Positions 25,461 through 32,931 are shown, counted from the stretch's first letter. The stretch: DNA of 52,078 nucleotides from Pseudodesulfovibrio sp. (GCF_028692895.1 NZ_JAQUWN010000024.1:1-52078); one strand, 5' to 3'. Notes: a model not told the origin generated them from the letters alone. Numbers and translations: made by a program.

Positions 25461-25480
25461 ACCGGCATGGCCTTGCCGGT
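25461..25480 (-). promoter_or_regulatory. Palindrome in the leader of the CsoR-family gene
   Basis: ACCGGCA and TGCCGGT (7-bp perfect arms, near-palindromic centre TGGCCT), ending 12 bases upstream of the start codon and next to the GGGGAG Shine-Dalgarno. In RNA it would form a hairpin beside the ribosome site; in DNA it could be a regulator site. Confidence 0.4.
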
Positions 25481-25490
25481 CTTCCTGATT

Positions 25491-25510
25491 TACCCTACGC
25501 TGGCAGGGTA
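25491..25510. promoter_or_regulatory. Possible operator between CsoR gene and TorD gene
   Basis: TACCCT-N8-AGGGTA inverted repeat in the divergent region. CsoR-family sites are dyads of TACCC-type half sites around a G/C-rich centre. The spacing here is longer than in the two sites at 32202 and 32818, so it may be a different or weaker site. Confidence 0.4.
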
Positions 25511-25541
25511 TTGATGCATATGGACACAAGGAGGTCGCCCC

Positions 25542-26168
25542 ATGCCCGTTTCCACCGCCGATACCCGCACCCGCATCTTCCTGCTCGATTGCCTGGAATG
25601 CGCCGCCGCCGTCTTTCGCGGACCCGACGCCGACGCCTGGACGCGACTCGCCGGCGCCGGCCTGCCCGATCTCCTGGACCGGGCCCCGGCCATGCTTCCC
25701 CATGCTACGCCCGCCCTGCGAAAACTGCAATCCGCCCTTTCCCCCATGAACCCGGACCTCGCCGCAACTCTCGAAACCGAGTTCGTCCGGCTCTTCGTCG
25801 CCGGGCGCGGCGGCGCCGCCGCACCTCCCTACGAGTCCTGCCACCTGCCGTCCGTCACCCCCCGGACCATGGCCGCGCCCGCCCTGGACATGCAGCGCCG
25901 TCTCGACGCCGCCGGACTCGCCCTCGGCCTCGACTCCAACGAGCCGCCCGACCACCTGGCCATCGAACTCGAACTTCTCTACCACCTGCTCGCTTCCTCC
26001 TGGACCCAAAACCAGCCCGGCCTGGAACCGCAAGCCCGCGCCTTCGCCACCCAAACCCTCGCCGCCTGGCTTCCCCGTTTCATCACGGCCTTGGAAAACG
26101 GCGACGCCCACCCCGCATACACCGCCGCCGCCGAACTCGCGGAGGCGGTGGCCGAAGCGCTGGCATAG
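25542..26168 (+). CDS. TorD/DmsD-family molybdoenzyme chaperone
   Basis: 208 residues with a perfect AAGGAGG Shine-Dalgarno. LETEFVRLFVAGRGGAAAPPYESCHL and EPPDHLAIELELLYHLL are the family signatures (substrate-facing PYES and the EPPDHLxxEL helix). Such chaperones bind the Tat signal of a specific molybdoenzyme, hold it while cofactor is inserted, and release it for export. The obvious client is the Tat-type molybdopterin subunit at 29941-32130, transcribed convergently. No enzymatic activity is expected. Confidence 0.87.
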   Translation: MPVSTADTRTRIFLLDCLECAAAVFRGPDADAWTRLAGAGLPDLLDRAPAMLPHATPALRKLQSALSPMNPDLAATLETEFVRLFVAGRGGAAAPPYESCHLPSVTPRTMAAPALDMQRRLDAAGLALGLDSNEPPDHLAIELELLYHLLASSWTQNQPGLEPQARAFATQTLAAWLPRFITALENGDAHPAYTAAAELAEAVAEALA

Positions 26169-26173
26169 GGGAA

Positions 26174-26189
26174 GCCGGAGGCATTCCCC
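26174..26189. repeat. Short intergenic motif GGGGAATGCCTCCGGC (minus strand)
   Basis: Sixteen bases identical to 52017-52032 in the opposite orientation. The 10-base core TGCCTCCGGC also occurs at 10632-10641 and 15898-15907. All four are in spacers next to gene ends or starts. A GGGGAA/TTCCCC stem (26168-26173 with 26184-26189) forms around this copy. Confidence 0.55.
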
Positions 26190-26220
26190 GGCCCGGCGTC
26201 CGCCCCCGCCCCTGGCCGCA

Positions 26221-27231
26221 TCAGTCCGTGCCTTCGGAGCGGATGACGGTTTGGCGCAGGGTATGGAGGAAGGCTTCGTCGGGGTCGAAGTAGCCGCGTT
26301 TGACGAGTTCGATGATCCAGGAGCCGTCGCCCTTGGCGCGCACGAGGTAGGCGAGGGGGAGTTGGCTTTGGCCCAGGCATTCGAAGATCTGCCCGCTCTT
26401 GTCGGAGAAGAGCGGGTAGGCGACGTCGTAGTGCTTTTTGAACTTCATGACGTTCTGGTTGGAGTCGTAGACGCCCAGGCCGATGATCTTGAGTTGTCCC
26501 GCGAGGACCGGGTCGTTTTCCACGACATGGAAGAAGGCGGAGAGCTTCTTGGTCTCGGTCACGCAGTCGTTGCACAGGGTGTTGTAGAGCTGGATGAGGA
26601 CGAAGCGGGTGGTCAGTTCCGAGAGTTCCAGCCAGCGGGCGGTGGGCGGCAGGCCGAGGTATTGCCGATCCTCGTCCCCGTTGAGTACGGCGACGCGGCA
26701 GGCCGGGAAGACGTCGCCGGGGGCCAGGGCGCGGCGCGAGCCCGGCTGGCCTTCCATCCGGTCGGGGAAGGCGGCCTTCCAGCCGTGGAGCCCGCCGGGG
26801 TAGCGGTGCACGTTCACGTATCCGAGGCGCGCTGCCCAGCGCGCGGCGATGGCCCCGCGCAGTCACCTGAAGCTCCGGCAGTAGATGACGAGGAGGCGCT
26901 TCTTGTCCGGGCCGAGGATGTGGAGCAGGGCGTCGCGCTTGTCCGGGGAGAGGTCGCTGCGGTCGCCGAGGTCGAACTCGAAGTTGACGGCGGTGGGGAT
27001 GTGCCCGGCGGCGAACTCGTAGTCGGCGCGGGCGTCGAGGATGAGGGCGGGCGTCTTGTCGTCGATGAGCCGGGCCAGCTCGTTCGCGCCGATGATTTGG
27101 TAGCCGTCGCGGGCGGCGTCGCGCCGGGCGGACTCCATCCAGATGTCCTCGTCCGAGGCGCGGGCGGCCGGGTGTGAAAAAAGGCACAGGGCGAGGAGCG
27201 TACAGGCGATGATGGAGATATGTCGGTGCAT
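26221..27231 (-). CDS. Periplasmic rhodanese-thioredoxin fusion with in-frame UGA (probable selenoprotein)
   Basis: Reads as 336 residues if the TGA at 26863-26865 (codon 123) encodes selenocysteine. A signal peptide (1-25) is followed by a rhodanese domain (about 43-156) with active-loop Cys118 and U123 (YCRSFRUL), ending in the family hallmark YVNVHRYPGGLHGWKAAF, which lies after the UGA. A thioredoxin-like domain then carries C220-N-D-C223 (VLIQLYNTLCNDC) and a YPLFSDKSGQIFECLG segment. The reading phase is unbroken across the UGA and the downstream half starts mid-domain with no Shine-Dalgarno, so it cannot be a separate gene. Rhodanese repeats in the next gene have Cys exactly where this has UGA. 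The alternative is a nonsense mutation or sequencing error. Confidence 0.75.
26827..26844 (-). promoter_or_regulatory. SECIS-like hairpin after the in-frame UGA
   Basis: On the mRNA, GCGCGCU-GGGC-AGCGCGC gives a 7-bp perfect stem with a GG-starting tetraloop, beginning 18 nt after the UGA; the loop G lies about 25 nt from the UGA. Bacterial SECIS elements sit within roughly 15-40 nt of the UGA and have a G-G in the apical loop. A 2x2 internal loop and further pairing (UCG/CGG) extend the stem. Confidence 0.6.
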
Positions 27232-27298
27232 CGGCGCTCCCCGCCCTGATTGGATGCGCGCGGGGCCGGACGGGCGGCTCCGGCCCCGCGCGGGGTGG

Positions 27299-28393
27299 CT
27301 ACTTGTTCGGGTGGACGGTGTAGGAGTTGTCTTCCCCGAAGGAGTTGGTGGCTTCGAGGTAGAAGACGTTCTTGGCGTCCTTCACCAGGTCCATGTAGAG
27401 GTAATAGGCCTCGCCCGCGCGAGCGCCGGTGGCGCAGGCGAAGACGATGGGCTTGTCGGTCGGGATTTCGGCCGCCTTCTTTTCGATGACGTCCACGGGC
27501 ATGTTGATGGCCGACGGGAAGTGGCCGTTTGCGAACTCGGCGGGATCGCGCACGTCGATGAGCAGGATGGAGGACGGGTTTTCCTTGAGGGCCTTGAGGA
27601 ACCACTCGGTGTCCACGGCGCCCTCGGCGGCACCCGCCTTGACGGCCACGGCCGAGCCGGTGCCGTACATCTCCTTCCAGCCGGGGTATCCGGCCTCGGC
27701 GACCAGGACCTTCTTGTAGCCCAGGGAGCGGGCCATGACGGCCGACTTGTGGGACAGGGCGCAGGCGTAGCCGCCGCAGTAGTAGACCAGGGTGACGTTT
27801 TCCTTGTCCACGGGCAACATGCCGCGCTTGGCCGCGAACTCGCGTTCGGGGATGGCGATGGCGGACGGGATGGCCCCTTCCAGGTACTTCTTGTAGGGGC
27901 GGGAGTCGACGAGCATGTAGGGTTCGCCCTTGGCGAGCATGTCGCTGACGGTCTCCAGGCCAACGGAGGTATAGGCGGCCTTCTTCTTGAAGTCCGGGAA
28001 TCCGGCGGCGTAGACCTTGACGTTGGTGTAGCCCATGGCCTCGGCCTTGAAGGCGGACTTGTGGGACAGCGGGCACTTCAGGCCGCCGCAGTAGAAGACG
28101 AGCAGGGCGTTCTTGTCCTTGGGCAGCTTGTCGGTCATCTTGTCGAACTGGCTGTCCGGGATGGACACGGCGGTGGGGATGTATCCCTCGACGTACGTGG
28201 GCTTGTAAGGCCGCGAGTCGATGATCATGACCCCCTTGGGCTGCGGCATCTTGGCGTACTTGGCCACGAAGCCGTAGTCCACGATGTGGGGATACTTCCG
28301 GAAATCGGCCTGTTCCTGGGCCATGGCCGCCCCGGCCGTCGCCGCGAGGGCGAAGGCGAGCAGCATGGCGGTGGTGGTGATTCTCTTCAGCAT
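27299..28393 (-). CDS. Exported triple-rhodanese sulfurtransferase
   Basis: 364 residues. Signal peptide 1-25 (ends AMA|QEQ). Three rhodanese domains: about 45-135, 145-240 and 258-362. Active loops are YCGGLKC (C102, C107), YCGGYAC (C206, C211) and ACATGARAG (C320). The first two share the unusual CGGxxCxLSHKSA form with a second Cys; only the third is close to the usual CxxGxR loop. Periplasmic rhodaneses move sulfane sulfur, for example from polysulfide to a reductase. AAGGGAGAG upstream sets the start at 28393. It lies 87 bp after the cytochrome b gene and before the rhodanese-thioredoxin fusion, likely in one transcript. Confidence 0.87.
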   Translation of the reverse strand: MLKRITTTAMLLAFALAATAGAAMAQEQADFRKYPHIVDYGFVAKYAKMPQPKGVMIIDSRPYKPTYVEGYIPTAVSIPDSQFDKMTDKLPKDKNALLVFYCGGLKCPLSHKSAFKAEAMGYTNVKVYAAGFPDFKKKAAYTSVGLETVSDMLAKGEPYMLVDSRPYKKYLEGAIPSAIAIPEREFAAKRGMLPVDKENVTLVYYCGGYACALSHKSAVMARSLGYKKVLVAEAGYPGWKEMYGTGSAVAVKAGAAEGAVDTEWFLKALKENPSSILLIDVRDPAEFANGHFPSAINMPVDVIEKKAAEIPTDKPIVFACATGARAGEAYYLYMDLVKDAKNVFYLEATNSFGEDNSYTVHPNK

Positions 28394-28479
28394 GGTGCAC
28401 TCTCCCTTGAAATGGTCTGTTGTTCCGCAGCCCGGCCCGATGCCGTCGGCGGAGCGGTTTTCCCTATCGTGACCGGGGG

Positions 28480-29196
28480 CTATTCTTCCCCGGCGCTGAT
28501 CTTGTTCCACCACAGCCGGTGGTGGTGCTTGGCGTATCCGTCCGGCACGGAGCCGGTGAACATCGACTTGAAGCCGGGCCGCTCCTCGGGCGAGATGGCG
28601 GCCATGTAGACGTGGACCAGGAGCCCGGCGAAGACCAGGCCCACGGCGATGAAGTGCAGGGTCACGGCCCAGGAGATCCAGCCCGAGGCCTCGGCCCCGA
28701 GGGTGCGGTCGGACAGGTACATGACCACGCCGGTGGCGGCGATGACGATGCCGCCGACCACGCTGGCCTGGGCAAAGGCCTTCTGGCCCATGTTGTAGTA
28801 CCCCTGGTCGGGCAGGGACGGGTCCATGCCGAGGAGCTTCAGGGCCTTGGGCCCGAGGGTCATCAGGACCATCTTCTTGAGCATCCAGGCCATGTCGCGG
28901 CCGGGACTGACCGCGAAGACCTCGGCCAGGAAGAAGCGCGCGCCCTTGAAGTTGACCAGCAGGTAGAGGACGAAGCCCGCGATCCAGGCCAGGCCGATCC
29001 CCTCGTGTACGGCCAGGAGGTTGCCCCCGCCGCCGACCAGGTTGCGCAGGGCCTCGGGATAGCCGGAGCCGAAGGGGTCTATGGCCGGGTTTTGGATCAG
29101 CCCCACGCCGGTCAGGAGCAGGAGCAGCCAGCAGGCCGCGTTGAACCAGTGGATGAAGATGTCGGAGCGGTCGTGCCGCTTGTGGAGCCTAGGCAT
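28480..29196 (-). CDS. Cytochrome b subunit (FdnI/PhsC type)
   Basis: 238 residues, four predicted membrane spans (about 14-34, 60-82, 143-162, 174-199). Haem-ligand candidates are H16, H64, H181 and H195 (IHWFNA, VHEGIG, LHFIAVGLVFAGLLVHVYMA), matching the dihaem gamma subunits of formate dehydrogenase-N and thiosulfate reductase. It passes electrons between menaquinol and the FeS subunit. The start overlaps the FeS gene by eight bases. No NrfD-type anchor is present, which argues against a Psr-type complex with a haem-free anchor. Confidence 0.88.
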   Translation of the reverse strand: MPRLHKRHDRSDIFIHWFNAACWLLLLLTGVGLIQNPAIDPFGSGYPEALRNLVGGGGNLLAVHEGIGLAWIAGFVLYLLVNFKGARFFLAEVFAVSPGRDMAWMLKKMVLMTLGPKALKLLGMDPSLPDQGYYNMGQKAFAQASVVGGIVIAATGVVMYLSDRTLGAEASGWISWAVTLHFIAVGLVFAGLLVHVYMAAISPEERPGFKSMFTGSVPDGYAKHHHRLWWNKISAGEE

Positions 29197-29941
29197 CGGA
29201 GTCCTCCTTGTGGTCGCCTTCGCCGGAGTCGCCCGCGAAGAGCTGTCGGCCGAGCATGGCCAGCACGCCCAGGCCGGAGAGGCCGACCAGGGCCTTGATG
29301 ACCGGGGCGGACCGCTTCATGGCCACCATGGAGGCGGGGACCACGGCCTCGCGGCCCCAGTCGCCGGGGCCGGGATCGCCCAGGTAGTACATGTTGGGCC
29401 TGGTGTCGGTCTTGGCGGCCACGCGGGTCAGGCGGGCCTGGTTCCTGAGGTAGAGCGCGCCCGCGTCGGAGCCCGGGTCATTGATGTCGCCGAAGACGCG
29501 GGCCTTGGTCGGACAGGTGTCCACGCAGGCCGGGGCGAGCCCCGCGGCGCGCCGTTCGGGACAGTAGTTGCACTTGTCCGCCTTGCGGGTCAGCTCATTG
29601 CGGAAGCGCGCGTCGTAGGGACAGGCCGGGATGCAGTTGCCGCAGCCGATGCACAGGGTCTCGTCGATGACGACCTCGCCGGTCGCCGGGTCCTTGTAGG
29701 TCGCCCCGGTGGGGCAGGCCTCGACGCAGGTGGGCTTTTCGCAGTGCATGCACGCGCCGGGCTGGAACCGGGCCTTGGCGCGCGGGGCCGGGCCGGGGGC
29801 CGGAGCCGCGTCGGCGGGCTTGATCCAGTTGCGCCACTGCCCGTCGGGCACCTCGTTGGCCACCTTGCAGGCCAGGACGCACGCCTTGCAGTCGATGCAC
29901 TTGGCGGCATCGATGAGCATTGCCAGTTGCTGCTTCGCCAT
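29189..29941 (-). CDS. Four-cluster FeS subunit with C-terminal membrane anchor
   Basis: 250 residues. Four Cys clusters: CIDCKACVLACK, CMHCEKPTCVEACP, CIGCGNCIPACP, and CNYC...CVDTCP, giving four 4Fe-4S centres as in FdnH, PhsB and DmsB. The C-terminus carries one hydrophobic helix (about 217-236; IKALVGLSGLGVLAMLG) that would anchor it on the periplasmic face, as in FdnH and HybA. Its start shares a base with the molybdoenzyme stop (TAATG), and its end overlaps the cytochrome b start. It relays electrons between cytochrome b and the catalytic subunit. Confidence 0.9.
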   Translation of the reverse strand: MAKQQLAMLIDAAKCIDCKACVLACKVANEVPDGQWRNWIKPADAAPAPGPAPRAKARFQPGACMHCEKPTCVEACPTGATYKDPATGEVVIDETLCIGCGNCIPACPYDARFRNELTRKADKCNYCPERRAAGLAPACVDTCPTKARVFGDINDPGSDAGALYLRNQARLTRVAAKTDTRPNMYYLGDPGPGDWGREAVVPASMVAMKRSAPVIKALVGLSGLGVLAMLGRQLFAGDSGEGDHKEDSDA

Positions 29942-32130
29942 TACGCCACCTTCCTTGTTACGGACACGAAGGTCGTGTGCATGGACGCGTTGCCGGTGAT
30001 CGCGTCGTAGTCGTCTTCCAGGATGTCGTTGATGGACGCGCCGTTGCCGTGGGACAGGTGCTGCATGGTCGAGAGGGTGTTGAAGCCCGAGAGCATGTAT
30101 ACCGTGTCGGACCGGATGCGGTCCGTGACCTCGGCCCTCAGCTCCTGGCTGCCCGCGCCGCTGGCCACCTGGACCAGGTCGCCGTCGGCGATGCCGAGGG
30201 ACCTTGCGGAATCCGGGTTGATCCACAGGGTGTTGGTGGGCACCAGTTGGTGCAGCAGCGGGTTGTTGGCCGTGGAGGTCTGGGTGACCAGGGCGTTGCG
30301 GCCGATGATGAGGCGGAACCGGCTCTTGTCCGGCCGCGTCGGCGCGGTGTACCTGGGCAGCGGATCGAGGCCCATCTGCTCGTAGCGCTGGTTGTAGAGC
30401 TCGATCTTCTGGGACAGGGTCTTGTAGATCTTGCCGTCGTAGATGCCGTAGACCTTGGAGGGGTTGTAGTAGACCCCGTCGCGGTCCATGACCTTGAGGG
30501 CCTCGGGGATGTCGCGGGTCTGCTTTTGCCGGTATTCGTCGATGGTGAAGTCGAAGTATTCGCCGAGCTCCAGCCGGTTCGCCAGCCCCTTCATGATGTC
30601 GAAGCAGGAGCGGGACTCGTAGAGCGGCGCGATGACCGGGTCGCGCTTGACCACGCAGGCGCAGGCCACCGAGCCCTGGAGGCCGGAGCACGGGTCCTCG
30701 CGCTCCAGGTAGGACTGGGAGGGGAGGACCAGGTCCGCGAACCAGGCTGTGTCGGACATGGCGATGTCGATGACGGTCACGAAGTCCATCTTGTGCATCA
30801 TTTCGATGGTCTTCTTGCGGTTGGGGGCCGTGCCCATGGGGTTGGTCTTGTACACGAGCCAGCCCTTGATGGGGTACGGGTCCTCGGCCAGCACGCAGTC
30901 GCGCGTGACCAGGAAGGAGCCCTCGTGCTCGAACATCATCGGCACCTTGCCCGCGTCGATGCGGTCTTCGTGGTTCTCGTCGTACCACGGGGCGTCGAAG
31001 GGCACGCCCTTGAGGCCCACGGCGCGGGCGGCGAGCAGGCCGCCGGGCCGGTCCCAGTTCCCGAGCAGCGCGTTGACGATGGCGAAGGCGCGGCGGATCT
31101 GGGTGGAGTCCTCGTAGTCCGAGCTGCGCCGGCCGGGATAGATCATGGACGCCGGGGCGGCGGCCGCCAGCTCGCGCGCGATGCGGGCGATGTCTCCGGC
31201 CGGGATGCCGCACTCGTCCGCCGCGAACTCGGGGGTGTACGGCTTCACGTGCTCGGCGAGCTGCTCGATGCCGTATGTCTTTTGCTCGATCCACTCGGGG
31301 TCATAGAGCTTTTCCGTGATGATGACGTGGGCCAGGGCGAGCATGAAGGCCATGTCCGTGCCCGGCCGGACCGGGTGCCACTCGTCGGCCAGGGCGGCGG
31401 TCTTGGTGTAGCGCGGGTCGAGGACGACCAGCTTGCAGCCGTTTTCGCGCATGGCGGTCATCAGGTCCATGGAGTCTGGCGTGACCAGGGCCTCGAACCG
31501 GTTGGCCCCGGCCATGACGATGTACTTGGAGTTGAGCACGTCGGCGAAGGGGACCTCGCCGTAGGTGTCGAGAAATGCGCGGTTGTTGGAGACCAGGCAG
31601 AGCGACTCGTGGGAGGTCACGTTGAACGAGCCGTAGACCTCGGCGAACCGGCCCACGAACTGGGAGTGCAGGTCCGTCCCGGCCGAAAAGAGGTGGCCGC
31701 AGGGCAGGTACTTCTCGCGCACTTCCTTCATCTTTTGGGCGGCCATGTCCAGGGCCTCGTCCCAGGGGATGCGCTTCCACTTGCCCTCGCCGCGCCCGCC
31801 CGCCCGGAGCAGGGGGTACTTGAGCCGGTCGGGGTCGTAGACCTGGGCCACGCCCGCGTTGCCGCGCGCGCAGAGCATCCCGCGCGACTTGAGGAACTTG
31901 GGGTTGGGGTCGAGCTTCTTCACCACCCCGTCCTCGACGCGGGCGATGAGGCCGCACTTGTTGAAGCACATGTCGCAGGCCGAAAACTTCGATTCCCACT
32001 GGGGAGCCGGGGCCGCCTGCGCCCTGCGCAGGCCGCCCAGCAGGGCCGCGCCGCCCGCCGCTCCTGCGGCGAACAGCCCGGAGGCCTTGAAGAAATCCCG
32101 GCGGGAAAGGGTGTGTCTGGTGTCGGGCAT
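29941..32130 (-). CDS. Tat-exported molybdopterin oxidoreductase (PhsA/PsrA-like)
   Basis: 729 residues. Twin-arginine signal SRRDFF (R10-R11) and a hydrophobic stretch to about residue 40. An N-terminal 4Fe-4S site at C52, C55, C59 and C87 (CDMCFNKCG, CARG). The probable Mo ligand is C178 in SHESLC. MGD-binding motifs include VVLDPRYTKTA, YKTNPMGTAPN and the C-terminal molydopterin dinucleotide domain (TLWINPDSARSLGIADGDLV). Cys ligation and size fit thiosulfate, polysulfide or tetrathionate reductases; arsenate reductases are a more distant option. CGGAGTAACC precedes the ATG at 32130. The linked rhodaneses favour a sulfur substrate. Substrate remains inferred. Confidence 0.87.
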   Translation of the reverse strand: MPDTRHTLSRRDFFKASGLFAAGAAGGAALLGGLRRAQAAPAPQWESKFSACDMCFNKCGLIARVEDGVVKKLDPNPKFLKSRGMLCARGNAGVAQVYDPDRLKYPLLRAGGRGEGKWKRIPWDEALDMAAQKMKEVREKYLPCGHLFSAGTDLHSQFVGRFAEVYGSFNVTSHESLCLVSNNRAFLDTYGEVPFADVLNSKYIVMAGANRFEALVTPDSMDLMTAMRENGCKLVVLDPRYTKTAALADEWHPVRPGTDMAFMLALAHVIITEKLYDPEWIEQKTYGIEQLAEHVKPYTPEFAADECGIPAGDIARIARELAAAAPASMIYPGRRSSDYEDSTQIRRAFAIVNALLGNWDRPGGLLAARAVGLKGVPFDAPWYDENHEDRIDAGKVPMMFEHEGSFLVTRDCVLAEDPYPIKGWLVYKTNPMGTAPNRKKTIEMMHKMDFVTVIDIAMSDTAWFADLVLPSQSYLEREDPCSGLQGSVACACVVKRDPVIAPLYESRSCFDIMKGLANRLELGEYFDFTIDEYRQKQTRDIPEALKVMDRDGVYYNPSKVYGIYDGKIYKTLSQKIELYNQRYEQMGLDPLPRYTAPTRPDKSRFRLIIGRNALVTQTSTANNPLLHQLVPTNTLWINPDSARSLGIADGDLVQVASGAGSQELRAEVTDRIRSDTVYMLSGFNTLSTMQHLSHGNGASINDILEDDYDAITGNASMHTTFVSVTRKVA

Positions 32131-32141
32131 GGTTACTCCGT

Positions 32142-32201
32142 TTTTCCCTCGCGTTGTCCCTCGCGCCATCCGGCGCGCTATCGGGCGCGTCATCGGGGCA
32201 T
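32142..32201. repeat. Five degenerate 12-bp tandem units in the molybdoenzyme leader
   Basis: Units at 32142-53, 54-65, 66-77, 78-89 and 90-201; minus-strand forms include CGCGCCCGATAG, CGCGCCGGATGG, CGCGAGGGACAA and CGCGAGGGAAAA. They fill the space between the putative operator and the Shine-Dalgarno. Confidence 0.6.
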
Positions 32202-32216
32202 ATACCCCTGGGGGGT
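32202..32216. promoter_or_regulatory. CsoR/CstR-type operator upstream of the molybdoenzyme
   Basis: ATACCC-N4-GGGGT (ATACCCCTGGGGGGT), 72 bp before the start codon. The same half sites and spacing occur at 32818-32832, upstream of the cytochrome c gene. G/C-tract dyads flanked by AT are typical of CsoR-family sites. Confidence 0.6.
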
Positions 32217-32385
32217 GATTGGCGGGCCGGCCGTGAGGAGGCCGGACGGCCCGCCCGCCGTCAATGTGACTGTTCGTCGGTTCATGTCCGGTCCGGAAGC
32301 AATCCGGCCGGGAATGGGGTCGCCCAAACCTCCGGGCCCATTCCCCCGGAAACGGCCGCCCGGGTGGTCCGGACGGCGCGCGGCG

Positions 32386-32706
32386 CTACGAGCACTTGGC
32401 CGGAGAAGGAGAATCCTTGGCGTAGTCGTGCAGGTAGGAGAAGATGTCGTTGAGCTCCTGGTCCGTCACGGTCCACTCGCCGGAACACTTGATCTTGGAC
32501 TTGTCGGAGAAGGTGGCGGTCCATTCGGCCTGGGTCTTGGAAGCCGGGCTCAGGTCGCTGGCAGTGGCGCCGTGGCAGGAACGGCAGTTCTTGCGGTAGA
32601 GAAACTTGCCCTTGCGGGCGTTGCCCCCACCCATGGCGAACGCCATGGAAACGGTGAAGACGGCCATGAGAATCGTGGCGACAATCAGGGTCAGCTTGCG
32701 GTGCAT
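32386..32706 (-). CDS. Small periplasmic monohaem cytochrome c
   Basis: 106 residues. Signal peptide 1-24 (ends AFA|MGG). One haem site CRSCH (C41, C44, H45). No Met follows the haem motif, so the distal ligand is not the usual Met; H93 in the LHDY helix or a Lys is possible, or the iron is five-coordinate. Two further Cys (C74 and C105) could form a disulfide. GGAGG lies five bases before the chosen ATG; the ATG one codon earlier is equally possible. It is upstream of the molybdoenzyme with a separate promoter, and probably carries electrons to or from that complex. Confidence 0.82.
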   Translation of the reverse strand: MHRKLTLIVATILMAVFTVSMAFAMGGGNARKGKFLYRKNCRSCHGATASDLSPASKTQAEWTATFSDKSKIKCSGEWTVTDQELNDIFSYLHDYAKDSPSPAKCS

Positions 32707-32814
32707 CATATCCTCCATGTTGTTTTTTCTGGTCCTGCGAGGGGAGTCCAGCATCAGCTATAGGAATGGCCCCTCAAAATTGCCATTATAAATTGATAAC
32801 AACCTTTCAAGACC

Positions 32815-32843
32815 CAAATACCCATACGGGGTATAGGTGTCAA
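32815..32843 (-). promoter_or_regulatory. Promoter with embedded CsoR/CstR-type operator
   Basis: On the minus strand TTGACA (32843-32838), a 17-bp spacer, then TATTTG (32820-32815). The dyad ATACCC-ATACG-GGGTAT (32818-32834) fills the spacer, so a bound repressor would block RNA polymerase. A second -10-like TATAAT is at 32790-32785. The cytochrome c start is about 110 bp downstream. Confidence 0.62.
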
Positions 32844-32931
32844 GTATATTCGGCAAAATTAAATAGTCCAGAGGTATGGAAATAAATCCTTAGATTCCAG
32901 GTAAAAGATGGAAAACGGCCTGAATCGGTCG

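Noticed and set aside
26863-26865. Reading the TGA as a nonsense mutation making two genes or a pseudogene
   Set aside because: The downstream half begins inside the rhodanese fold, has no ribosome site, keeps phase and good coding character for 213 residues, and a SECIS-like hairpin follows the UGA. A pseudogene remains the fallback if Sec machinery is absent.
32131-32193. An upstream in-frame ATG (32193) as start of the molybdoenzyme
   Set aside because: It has no Shine-Dalgarno, would put a repetitive Arg-rich tail ahead of the Tat motif, and lies in the 12-bp repeat array. CGGAG precedes the ATG at 32130.
29920-32763. Very long plus-strand open frame (over 900 codons) antisense to the molybdoenzyme
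   Set aside because: High GC suppresses stop codons in frames opposite real genes. Its translation is low-complexity, rich in His, Asp, Val and Gly, with no recognisable motif, while the minus strand encodes clear family signatures.
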